NCBI GenBank assembly: GCA_016788945.1
Contig: JAEUSA010000038.1
Span: 1-9,840, forward strand
DNA length: 9,840 bases
Direction of reading: 5' to 3'
DNA from: Leptospiraceae bacterium
GTDB lineage: Bacteria > Spirochaetota > Leptospiria > Turneriellales > Turneriellaceae
Part shown: piece by piece, positions 1 through 5,802 of the stretch
Position numbering within the stretch: the first letter of the stretch is position 1
How the letters are laid out: each line of letters begins with the position of its first letter
The notes under the pieces: generated by a model
What the model saw: only the letters and a program-made list of their open reading frames with translations
The model's database searches: none
What the model was told of the DNA's origin: nothing
Program-made: the position numbers and the translations under genes

Positions 1-709
1 CCGTGAGTTCTGAAATCCGCGCGCGCAGGTTGCGCCGTGACAGCCGCAGAAACGGATTATACTCGCGTTCTTGCTTGAGCGTCGTCTGGTGCGCCATTTC
101 ATCGCTGTCAGTCGTCAACCGTGCGCGCAATGCACGCGCGCGACCATTGTCCGGTTCGACGTGCAGGCTGAAATCGAGGTTGCGCCGCGCATAGTAGTGG
201 CCCGGCATCAGCACGAGGTCTGGCCTTAAGCGTGCGAGGCGTTCGTGCAAAGTGCGGTAGTGCTCTTCGATATTCGCTCCGGCGCTGCGGCAATGGCCGC
301 AACCCCCATGGAAGAGGCAGTCTGCGGTGAACAGGAAGCCGCCGATTTCAAAGGCGATATGCCCTGCGGTATGGCCCGGTGTTTCGATCGCGCGTACATT
401 GAGGCCGCCGAAACTGAGCACTTCGCCGTTGGCGACCGTGGTTAGCTGTGCGGCGATGCGACCTACGTTCTGTTGAGAACTTATGACTTTTGTCGAGAAG
501 ACTTTCTGCAATGGACCGGCGAGCGCCGCATGGTCGTCGTGTTCGTGCGAAATTAAGATTGCCTTAACGGACAAGTTCTGCTGCGCGACGAGTCGCTGTA
601 TTTCTGTCGGGTCGAGAGGGTCGATGAGCACTGCGTTGCGTTCGTCATCGCAGATAATATATTGGTAATTTTTGAGTTCGTTACCGGCCTGCCAGCGCAG
701 AATCTCCAT
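1..709 (-). CDS. Glyoxalase II-like metallo-beta-lactamase-fold hydrolase (partial, C-terminus cut by window edge)
   Basis: Reading the minus strand from an ATG at 709 gives 236 open codons that run off the left edge. Visible metal-binding motifs are HEHDDH (residues 55-60), PGHTAGH (111-117), FTADCLF with Asp130, and PGHYY with His171: the full two-metal ligand set of the hydroxyacylglutathione hydrolase (GloB) group. The C-terminal half also follows that group (VEPDN at 184-188, YNPFLR at 217-222), so this is more than a generic MBL core. GloB hydrolyses S-D-lactoylglutathione to D-lactate and glutathione in the cytoplasm. The glutathione-contacting segment after GCG reads H-C-R, where GloB proteins usually have K/R then an aromatic pair, so the substrate may differ. 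The ATG lies 10 nt after the permease stop, and an in-frame TGA just upstream fixes the start. GGGTGA is a poor, very close ribosome binding site. It is probably the last or a late gene of the glutathione operon. Other options are a persulfide dioxygenase or another thioesterase. Confidence 0.85.
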   Translation of the reverse strand, partial: MEILRWQAGNELKNYQYIICDDERNAVLIDPLDPTEIQRLVAQQNLSVKAILISHEHDDHAALAGPLQKVFSTKVISSQQNVGRIAAQLTTVANGEVLSFGGLNVRAIETPGHTAGHIAFEIGGFLFTADCLFHGGCGHCRSAGANIEEHYRTLHERLARLRPDLVLMPGHYYARRNLDFSLHVEPDNGRARALRARLTTDSDEMAHQTTLKQEREYNPFLRLSRRNLRARISELT

Positions 710-719
710 GGTTCACCCG

Positions 720-1496
720 CTAATTGCGGATACCCATACCTTTCTTCAGGTATTGCAGACAACTTACGTAAAGTACCGCGTTGCCGACGATGAGAAAGAC
801 CACCGCGGGCCACCACGATAGGTCAGAGTGACCGAGGAATGCATAACGCAGCGCATTGACTATGTGCAACACCGGATTAACCGCCGAAACCTTCTGCCAG
901 AATTCAGGCAGGCTTGACAGCGGATAAAATATGCCGCCGAGATAGGTGAGCGGAGTCAGCACGAACGTCGGGATAAAACTGATGTCGTCAAACTTCTTCG
1001 CAAACATCGCATTCATCAGGCCGGCAAACGAAAAGAAGCTGGCGGTGAGCAACAATAAAACGGAAGCAAAGACCGGGTTTACCAATTTGAGTTCGATACC
1101 CGGTGCAATGAGGATTACCAAAAACACGCAAAGCGCAACGAGCGTGCCGCGGATAATACCGCCGAACGCGAAACCGAGCACAATCAGCCATTCGGGTATC
1201 GGCGAAACCAGAATCTCTTCAATATTCTTCTGGAATTTCGCGCTGAAGAATGATGTCGAGACGTTGCCGTATGAATTGGTAATCACCGCCATCATCAGCA
1301 GGCCCGGTACAATGAAGCTCGCGTAGCTGTCGTTACCCATCATGCCGATACGCTTGCCAATGAAGCTGCCGAAAATCAACAGATAGAGGGCAACGTTCAT
1401 CACCGGTGGCAACAGCGTCTGCGACCAGATACGCACAATGCGGATGTATTCCTTGCGCAGAATGGTAAGAAAACCGATCAGGTCACTCTTGCTCAT
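720..1496 (-). CDS. yadH: ABC-2 type transporter permease, YadH family
   Basis: A 258-residue integral membrane protein matching E. coli YadH (about 256 aa) along its length. Recognisable family segments are RIWSQTLLPPVMN (22-34), FIVPGLLMMAVITN (61-74), AKFQKNIEEILVSPIP (86-101) and FDDISFIPTFVLTPLTYLGG (169-188). About six membrane segments can be drawn, near residues 25-46, 60-80, 105-131, 140-165, 172-192 and 228-248; both ends would be cytoplasmic. It should form the channel of an inner-membrane exporter, as a dimer with two copies of the ATPase encoded just upstream. Its ATG overlaps the TGA of that gene as ATGA, so translation is probably coupled; AAGGA about 9 nt upstream can act as ribosome binding site. 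The substrate of YadGH is not established in any organism I know of, and nothing in this sequence reveals it directly. The operon context favours a thiol or glutathione-linked substrate, which is inference. Confidence 0.92.
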   Translation of the reverse strand: MSKSDLIGFLTILRKEYIRIVRIWSQTLLPPVMNVALYLLIFGSFIGKRIGMMGNDSYASFIVPGLLMMAVITNSYGNVSTSFFSAKFQKNIEEILVSPIPEWLIVLGFAFGGIIRGTLVALCVFLVILIAPGIELKLVNPVFASVLLLLTASFFSFAGLMNAMFAKKFDDISFIPTFVLTPLTYLGGIFYPLSSLPEFWQKVSAVNPVLHIVNALRYAFLGHSDLSWWPAVVFLIVGNAVLYVSCLQYLKKGMGIRN

Positions 1497-2413
1497 TGTC
1501 CGTTATCCTTGGCCGTCAGTTCGAGAAACAACTGCTCGAGGCGGTTAGTTTTTTCGCGTATGTTGCGGATGGCAATTTTTCGTGCCGTCAGCGCGGTGAA
1601 GACGCTGTTCATCGGCTGATGGTTTTTGACGGTAATTTCCAGTGTATGCTCATCTTTGAGTACCGTGGCGAATCCCTTGATTACCGGTGCCTTTTTGACA
1701 GGTTTGACCGTTTCCACGACGTAGGTCTGCTGATCGAGGCGTGACAGCAATTTGCGCATCTGCGTGTGCGCGATGATTGTGCCTTGGTCGATGATCGCAA
1801 TATTGCGGCAAAGATACTCGGCTTCTTCAAGGTAGTGTGTCGTGAGAATAATCGTCGTTCCCGCTTTATTGCGTTCGATGAGAAAGTTCCAGATCAGTTT
1901 GCGCAGTTCGATGTCGACCCCGGCAGTCGGTTCGTCGAGAATAAGAATTGCGGGTTCATGGATCAGCGCGCGTGCGATCATCAGCCGCCTTTTCATACCG
2001 CCCGACAGCATGCGTGTCGGGGTTTCAGCCTTATCGAGAATCTGCAGATCAGAAAGATATCTTTCGGCGCGTTTCTTGGCTATCGCCGGTGAAATACCGT
2101 AATACCCCGCCTGGTTGACAAGAATCTGCATCGGTGGTTCAAAGATATTTAGATTGAATTCCTGCGGCACGAGGCCGAGGTATGATTTGGCGCGCGCGAC
2201 ATCTTTATCGATGTCGACACCCATGATGCGGCAGCTGCCCGCTGATTTGATGACCAGAGACGAAAGAATACCGATCAGCGTTGATTTGCCCGCTCCGTTG
2301 GGGCCGAGCAAGGCAAAGAAGTCCCCGCTCGCTACGCTGAGGTCGACGCCTTTGAGCGCTTCATATTTTCCCCCATAGGTTTTTTTCAGCCCTTTGATTT
2401 CAATTGCCTGCAT
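1493..2413 (-). CDS. yadG: ABC transporter ATP-binding protein, YadG family
   Basis: A 306-residue cytoplasmic ATPase matching E. coli YadG (308 aa) from end to end. Walker A is GPNGAGKST (37-45), the Q-loop is VPQEFN (82-87), the signature is LSGGM (136-140), Walker B is LILDEP (157-162) with catalytic Glu161, and the switch His193 lies in TTHYLEEAE. All residues needed for ATP hydrolysis are present. Residues from about 215 on form the YadG-type C-terminal extension, ending with the family pattern NRLEQLFLELT. It should power the YadH permease that follows. The first 14 nt overlap the end of gshB in another frame. An AGAGGAAG stretch inside gshB, roughly 10-12 nt from the ATG, is a somewhat distant ribosome binding site, so coupling to gshB translation is likely. 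That overlap ties the transporter to the glutathione genes rather than to an independent unit. Confidence 0.94.
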   Translation of the reverse strand: MQAIEIKGLKKTYGGKYEALKGVDLSVASGDFFALLGPNGAGKSTLIGILSSLVIKSAGSCRIMGVDIDKDVARAKSYLGLVPQEFNLNIFEPPMQILVNQAGYYGISPAIAKKRAERYLSDLQILDKAETPTRMLSGGMKRRLMIARALIHEPAILILDEPTAGVDIELRKLIWNFLIERNKAGTTIILTTHYLEEAEYLCRNIAIIDQGTIIAHTQMRKLLSRLDQQTYVVETVKPVKKAPVIKGFATVLKDEHTLEITVKNHQPMNSVFTALTARKIAIRNIREKTNRLEQLFLELTAKDNGQ

Positions 2414-3347
2414 GTTTGCGGATTTCTTCCTCTGCTGCGATAATCACTTTTTGCGCAAGATTTTCCGTATAGTATTGCTGCATTTCCCGCAAGCAGGTAG
2501 GCGAAGTCACATTAACTTCGATGAGCTTATCGCCGATCACGTCGATGCCTGCAAAGAAAATGCCCGCCGCTTGCAAATGCGGTTTGAGTCGTTCACAAAT
2601 CGCCAGATCCGCCGCGCTGAGTTCGGCTTTTCTCGGTTGTCCACCTGCAGCGAAGTTGTTGCGGTGATCGCTGTCACCGTGGTACCTGAGCACGGCGCCG
2701 AGAATTTCGCCCTGCAGCAACAGAATACGCTTATCACCTTCGGTGGCGGCGCTCAGGTAGGCCTGAACGACTACATAACCGCTCATGCGCTGCAGGGTTT
2801 CGAATGTAACCGCGGCGTTTTTATCGCCCGCGCGTATCAGAAATATGGCCGAACCGCCGAAGCCGTCGGTGGGCTTGAGTACCACGCTGCCGTGGCGCGA
2901 AAGAAAATCCGCGAATTCTGCGCCGTCCGCCGTAATGAGGGTTTCCGGCGTGATGTCGGCAAATGCCGCCGCCCAGATTTTTTCATTGATTGTGCGCAGG
3001 CCCGCGGGAGAGTTCAAGACCAGCGGTTTCTTCTCTGCCATCGACAATAGCCACGTATCGGTCAGGTAGGCGGTGTCAAACGGTGGGTCTGTGCGGATGA
3101 ATAGGGCATCGATGGCGTTCGCCGCAACGGTTTGGTATGGTCCAAGAGTAAACGGCGACGATTTGTCATCTTTTACCTGAGCCACGCGGGCGCGAAAATG
3201 CAGCTGACCTCTATGCGCTGAAATATCACCGCGTTCCAGAATTAGCAACTCGTGCCCGCGCGCCTGCGCCTCGAGCATGAGGGCAAACGAAGTATCTTTG
3301 GCAATTTTCAGGCTTTCGGGGGGATCAATCAGAAAGGCAAAGCGCAT
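2400..3347 (-). CDS. gshB: Glutathione synthase (ATP-grasp)
   Basis: A 315-residue protein, the same length as E. coli GshB. It catalyses the ATP-dependent joining of glycine to gamma-glutamylcysteine, the second step of glutathione synthesis, in the cytoplasm. Family motifs occur in order: IDPPESLKIAKDTS (7-20), RTDPPFD (85-91), NSPAGLRTINEK (112-123), the glycine-rich ATP-grasp strand LKPTDGFGGSAIF (157-169), GDKRILL (204-210), RRHRNN-like substrate loop seen here as SDHRNNFAAGG (226-236), and the metal/ATP-binding IEVNVTSPTCLREM (276-289). No key residue appears lost. The ATG is only 7 nt after the gshA stop and has no clear Shine-Dalgarno sequence, suggesting reinitiation or coupling from gshA. 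The 3' end overlaps yadG by 14 nt. The long open frames antisense to this gene are codon-bias shadows. Confidence 0.97.
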   Translation of the reverse strand: MRFAFLIDPPESLKIAKDTSFALMLEAQARGHELLILERGDISAHRGQLHFRARVAQVKDDKSSPFTLGPYQTVAANAIDALFIRTDPPFDTAYLTDTWLLSMAEKKPLVLNSPAGLRTINEKIWAAAFADITPETLITADGAEFADFLSRHGSVVLKPTDGFGGSAIFLIRAGDKNAAVTFETLQRMSGYVVVQAYLSAATEGDKRILLLQGEILGAVLRYHGDSDHRNNFAAGGQPRKAELSAADLAICERLKPHLQAAGIFFAGIDVIGDKLIEVNVTSPTCLREMQQYYTENLAQKVIIAAEEEIRKHAGN

Positions 3348-3354
3348 CGCAGCG

Positions 3355-4629
3355 TCAAAGGCACTTCGATGGCAGCGCTATGCCGCGCGATTCAGCCTCT
3401 GCCTGCACCAGTTCGCAGATTTCCCGCTGCAGCGCTATACCCGCTACGCGTGTGATAATCTCCGCGACGCGCGTCGGTGCGTTGTCGCAATCGGCGGCGG
3501 GCAGCGGTTTGAAGAACATACCGGTGCTGTTCAAACTCTCCCGCGCGTCTTTCTGTTCGTTTACGCGCGCAAAACAACCGATGAAGCGATTGTTGGCAAG
3601 CATCATGACGCTTTCGGCGTAATATCCGGCAACATCTGCGTTGCCTGCGTCGCGTTGCATGCGCACGATCGTCGGTACACCCTCTTGCAACAGGTAGTCC
3701 TTGACAACGACTGAACTCTTGCCTTTGAAAAGTTTATTTTTTTCCTTGCGGTTAATGTCGAGAATTTCGCCGGCGTTGTCAAAAGACAGCATCGCCATAC
3801 CATACGTCCCGTGGTCTGATTTGAGGAACACGAAGGGTTTTTCCTTGATTTGGTATTCATCGTAGCGCGCCTGAATGTCTTTGAGCAAACCTTCGGCCGT
3901 CGCAGCAATTTGCGCGCGTGCAGTATCAGAGTTGATATCGGTGTCGGTAATGCGGCGGTCAAGGGCGCCGAAAAACCACGGGTCGACGCCGACGATGTTG
4001 CCGAGATCAACCATCAGGTTACGGTAGTGCTCAAAGTGGCGTGCCTTGCTGCGGCTGTGCCAGCCCGCTTGCCATGCCGGTAAGACAGGAATACTGAGTT
4101 TCTGTACCCAGTCAGCCGTGCCGGCCGAAGAATCATGATTCATGACAACCGCAGCGAATTCATTCGCGCGCGCCGCGGCTTTTTCCGGGTGCAGATAGCT
4201 GAGCTTTTGCCCTGACGCGCTGGACAAGGCTAAACCTTCCGGTCCATAGGTTTCACCTTCGATGACGAATTGAGTCGTGATCTCCGTGTGAAATCCGCCC
4301 AAGGTGAGAATGCTGCTCAGTGCGTGTATGTTTTCGAGATAAAACAGATTGCGCGTGTGTTCTTCACTGACGATCAACAGTTTCGCACCTTTTGCAATGC
4401 CATAACGACCAAGCGCGGCGGCGAGGTTTTGAGCCGCGAGCGCATGGAATGTCACGTCGAGGTTATTAAAACCAGCCGGGTAGAGATTGGCATCGATCGA
4501 GGCGATCTTGAAACCCGCATCGCGGATGTCGGCCGACATAAACAGCGGCACGTCTTTTTCGAGTGATTCGATCCATTCGTTGATGCGCGCAGTTTGCGCC
4601 AGAATCTTATTTTGCAGCAGAAGATTCAC
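3355..4629 (-). CDS. gshA: Glutamate-cysteine ligase, Thiobacillus/Acidithiobacillus-type (GshA_ferroox-like)
   Basis: A 424-residue protein that I assign to the glutamate-cysteine ligase family first defined from Thiobacillus ferrooxidans (about 430 aa), not to the E. coli GshA fold. It makes gamma-glutamylcysteine from glutamate, cysteine and ATP, the first and usually limiting step of glutathione synthesis. Supporting segments are NLYPAGFNNL (48-57), VSEEHTRN (87-94), VMNHDSSAG (162-170), WQAGWHSRSKARHFEHY (186-202), FLKSDHGTYGMAM (268-280) and NEQKDARESLNSTGMFF (357-373). The immediate gshB neighbour strongly supports the function. The start is a GTG at 4629, 6 nt after the glutaredoxin stop. 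Two stops in a row (TAA TAG) precede it, and there is no clear Shine-Dalgarno sequence, so translation probably depends on coupling. The next in-frame Met is at residue 31 and would cut into conserved sequence. The family assignment is from recalled motifs rather than a profile search. Confidence 0.9.
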   Translation of the reverse strand: MNLLLQNKILAQTARINEWIESLEKDVPLFMSADIRDAGFKIASIDANLYPAGFNNLDVTFHALAAQNLAAALGRYGIAKGAKLLIVSEEHTRNLFYLENIHALSSILTLGGFHTEITTQFVIEGETYGPEGLALSSASGQKLSYLHPEKAAARANEFAAVVMNHDSSAGTADWVQKLSIPVLPAWQAGWHSRSKARHFEHYRNLMVDLGNIVGVDPWFFGALDRRITDTDINSDTARAQIAATAEGLLKDIQARYDEYQIKEKPFVFLKSDHGTYGMAMLSFDNAGEILDINRKEKNKLFKGKSSVVVKDYLLQEGVPTIVRMQRDAGNADVAGYYAESVMMLANNRFIGCFARVNEQKDARESLNSTGMFFKPLPAADCDNAPTRVAEIITRVAGIALQREICELVQAEAESRGIALPSKCL

Positions 4630-4635
4630 CGGCTA

Positions 4636-4947
4636 TTATTTCAGCAGCGGCGCGAGTTCGTTTTTCTGCGCCATCTCTGTCACGATATCGCAACCGCCGA
4701 TAAATTCGCCTTTGACGTAGAGCTGAGGCAGAGTAGGCCAGTCAGAAAATTCTTTGATCGATTCGCGCAACAACGGATCGGCAAGCACATCGCGTGTCAC
4801 ATAATCGGCTCCGTGCTGGTTCAGTATCTGTACGACGCGCGCAGAAAACCCGCACTGCGGAAATTCTTTGGTGCCCTTCATGAAAAGCACAACGGAATTT
4901 CCTTGGACGTCGGCTGCGATTTTTTCTTTCATTTCTTCTTTAGTCAT
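4636..4947 (-). CDS. grxD: Monothiol (CGFS) glutaredoxin, Grx4 type
   Basis: A 103-residue single-domain glutaredoxin with the CGFS active site at 32-35, preceded by the conserved [10 protein letters not shown] (22-31). Later segments fit the glutathione-binding face: [19 protein letters not shown] (70-88), including the cis-Pro74 turn and GGCD at 84-87. Proteins of this class bind a [2Fe-2S] cluster between two monomers, or between one monomer and BolA, using the CGFS cysteine and glutathione as ligands; they act in iron-sulfur cluster delivery and iron sensing more than in disulfide reduction. The length equals the bacterial GrxD core with no extra domain. GAGGGA lies 4-5 nt before the ATG as a good ribosome binding site. 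It sits between bolA (15 nt gap) and gshA (6 nt gap), placing its protein partner and its glutathione cofactor supply in the same transcript. Confidence 0.96.
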   Translation of the reverse strand: MTKEEMKEKIAADVQGNSVVLFMKGTKEFPQCGFSARVVQILNQHGADYVTRDVLADPLLRESIKEFSDWPTLPQLYVKGEFIGGCDIVTEMAQKNELAPLLK

Positions 4948-4962
4948 ATTCCCTCGTTCATA

Positions 4963-5193
4963 TTAATCAGGAGTTCGTGTCTTCAGCTGCAGTGCGTGCA
5001 GCCGGCCCGCTAACGGTTCGCGCAAGGCTTCCATAACGATCTTATGCTGTTTTACCAGGGGTAATCCCCGGAATTGTTCGGCCTTCACTTCAGCCTGCAG
5101 GTGCTCACCGTCATTCATTGGGTCGAGAACTTCAATTTCAGCCCCGGGCAGTGCTTCGGCAATTAACCGGTGTATTTCCTGCGGATTTACCAT
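4963..5193 (-). CDS. BolA/IbaG family protein
   Basis: A 76-residue protein starting MVNPQEIHRLI at an ATG at 5193. The frame is open further upstream to 5328, but those extra 45 residues are basic, low in family resemblance and lie over the promoter region, so the inner start is preferred; AAGAGA about 6 nt upstream can serve as ribosome binding site. The family pattern is clear: an amphipathic first helix, DGEHLQAEV (28-36) with the variable-loop ligand position taken by His31, then FRGLPLVKQHKIV (41-53), and the C-terminal LHALQLKT (65-72) with the invariant His66. His at the loop position puts it with the BolA_H/IbaG type rather than the BolA_C type. These proteins form heterodimers with CGFS glutaredoxins bridged by [2Fe-2S], acting in cluster delivery. 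It is the first gene of the minus-strand operon, and its predicted partner is encoded next. Confidence 0.93.
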   Translation of the reverse strand: MVNPQEIHRLIAEALPGAEIEVLDPMNDGEHLQAEVKAEQFRGLPLVKQHKIVMEALREPLAGRLHALQLKTRTPD

Positions 5194-5215
5194 GGATGGT
5201 CTCTTGCAGAACCTG

Positions 5216-5246
5216 CGACGTGAATATACACTATCGCCCCGCCGAC
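5216..5246 (-). promoter_or_regulatory. Candidate promoter of the bolA-grxD-gsh operon
   Basis: On the minus strand the hexamer TATATT (5228-5223) is a good -10 match and would start transcription near 5216, giving a leader of about 22 nt before the bolA ATG. The -35 position (around 5240-5251) is GC-rich and reads roughly CTGGCC, a poor sigma-70 match, so an activator or another sigma factor may be needed. This is a pattern call only. Confidence 0.35.
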
Positions 5247-5250
5247 GGCC

Positions 5251-5274
5251 AGAATAAAAAAATGAATTTTTTCT
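5251..5274. promoter_or_regulatory. AT-rich imperfect palindrome between the divergent promoters (possible operator)
   Basis: A 24-bp imperfect inverted repeat with arms AGAATAAA and TTTTTTCT around an A-rich centre; 8 of 12 positions pair. It sits just upstream of the proposed bolA -35 and upstream of the ssb promoter, a natural place for a regulator controlling both sides or for an UP-like element. AT-rich spacers between genes often look palindromic by chance, so this is a weak call. Confidence 0.25.
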
Positions 5275-5286
5275 GCTCCGAGTGAG

Positions 5287-5322
5287 AAAAAAAAGCGGTT
5301 TTCGGGTATTTAATATATAGAG
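5287..5322 (+). promoter_or_regulatory. Candidate promoter of ssb
   Basis: TAATAT (5311-5316), overlapping TATATA-like bases, is a plausible -10. No good -35 is seen at 17 nt; instead a run of eight A (5287-5294) lies upstream, which could bend DNA or contact the RNA polymerase alpha subunit. The predicted transcription start near 5323 would leave a leader of under 30 nt before the ssb start. Confidence 0.35.
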
Positions 5323-5328
5323 GGACAC

Positions 5329-5358
5329 ATGAGTTCCTCAAGGAGTAAAAGTGTTTAA
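5329..5358 (+). other. Possible 9-codon upstream ORF overlapping the ssb start
   Basis: ATG at 5329 opens a frame encoding MSSSRSKSV and stops at TAA 5356-5358, eight bases into ssb in a different frame. GAGGG (5320-5324) is well spaced as a ribosome binding site, and the ssb Shine-Dalgarno AGGAG lies inside the small frame, so the two could be coupled. Five of nine codons are serine. If transcription begins near 5323 the small ORF's own ribosome binding site would be mostly lost, so it may not be translated. Confidence 0.25.
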
Positions 5359-5719
5359 CAATAAAATGAATATCCAGCAATTTGTCGGCAGGCTGGTGAA
5401 AGACCCGCAACTGAAGACCACGTCCAACGGCAAATTGCTGATGGTGTTTCCCTTTGCGTACAATACCGCGAATAAGACCGACGCGAACGGTTCGACGGCA
5501 AACTACCTCGATGTCGAAGCGTGGGAGAAACTCGCCGATTTTCACGCACCACGCCTGAAAAAAGGTATGGAGATCATCATTCTCGGTAACCTCGTGCAGC
5601 GCCGCTGGAAAGACGCCGAGCAGAAGACCCGCTCGACATTCAAACTCGTTGCTCGCGCGATCAGCGTCAGTGATCTGAAACGCAGGCCAGAACCCGACTT
5701 CGTCCGTCAGGCGGCCTGA
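5351..5719 (+). CDS. ssb: Single-stranded DNA-binding protein, short form without acidic C-terminal tip
   Basis: A 122-residue protein that is almost entirely one OB-fold. Family features are NIQQFVGRLVKDPQLKTTSN (7-26), FPFAYNTANK (33-42), the NYLDVEAWEKLAD strand and helix (51-63), LKKGMEIIILGNLVQRRWKD (69-88) and a final strand before residue 108. It should bind single-stranded DNA during replication, repair or recombination, normally as a tetramer. The start is GTG at 5351, chosen because AGGAG ends 5 nt before it; the in-frame ATG at 5366 has no such site. Typical bacterial SSB is 150-180 residues with a glycine/proline-rich linker and an acidic DDDIPF-like tip that recruits partner enzymes. 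Here the protein ends RRPEPDFVRQAA with no linker or tip. It may therefore be a specialised second SSB rather than the main replicative one. It is divergent from the bolA operon and upstream of lipB. Confidence 0.88.
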   Translation: MFNNKMNIQQFVGRLVKDPQLKTTSNGKLLMVFPFAYNTANKTDANGSTANYLDVEAWEKLADFHAPRLKKGMEIIILGNLVQRRWKDAEQKTRSTFKLVARAISVSDLKRRPEPDFVRQAA

Positions 5720-5723
5720 GCGG

Positions 5724-5802
5724 CGTAACGGTTTACTGTGTGGGGTCGTCTGAAAACTGGCCTGCGGGCGACCTCGCAGAGAATTCTGGCAGAACTGTTA
5801 CG
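5724..5802 (+). promoter_or_regulatory. Potential RNA secondary structure in the ssb-lipB gap, closing on the lipB start codon
   Basis: The 82-nt gap after ssb contains an outer inverted repeat, CGTAACGGTT (5724-5733) with AACTGTTACG (5793-5802), ten pairs including one G-U, whose right arm ends on the first base of the lipB GTG. Inside it GGTCGTCTG (5744-5752) can pair with CGGGCGACC (5765-5773), nine pairs with two G-U. There is no U-run, so it is not an obvious intrinsic terminator. No Shine-Dalgarno sequence is seen before lipB. It could limit lipB translation or protect the ssb 3' end. Confidence 0.3.

Noticed and set aside
245..668. Short plus-strand frames at the left end
   Set aside because: They are opposite the MBL-fold hydrolase, whose metal-binding motifs are unmistakable, and have no features of their own.
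2394..3050. A 218-codon open frame on the plus strand opposite gshB
   Set aside because: It lies wholly antisense to a confidently assigned gene and has no recognisable motif, so it is a codon-use shadow.
5194..5328. A 45-residue N-terminal extension of BolA
   Set aside because: The frame is open, but the extra residues are basic and unlike BolA, they cover the promoter, and the inner ATG at 5193 has a usable ribosome binding site and matches the usual family length.
5762..5779. CTGCG/CGCAG hairpin as an ssb terminator
   Set aside because: The stem is only five pairs with an eight-base loop and is not followed by a U-run; a longer alternative pairing uses the same bases.
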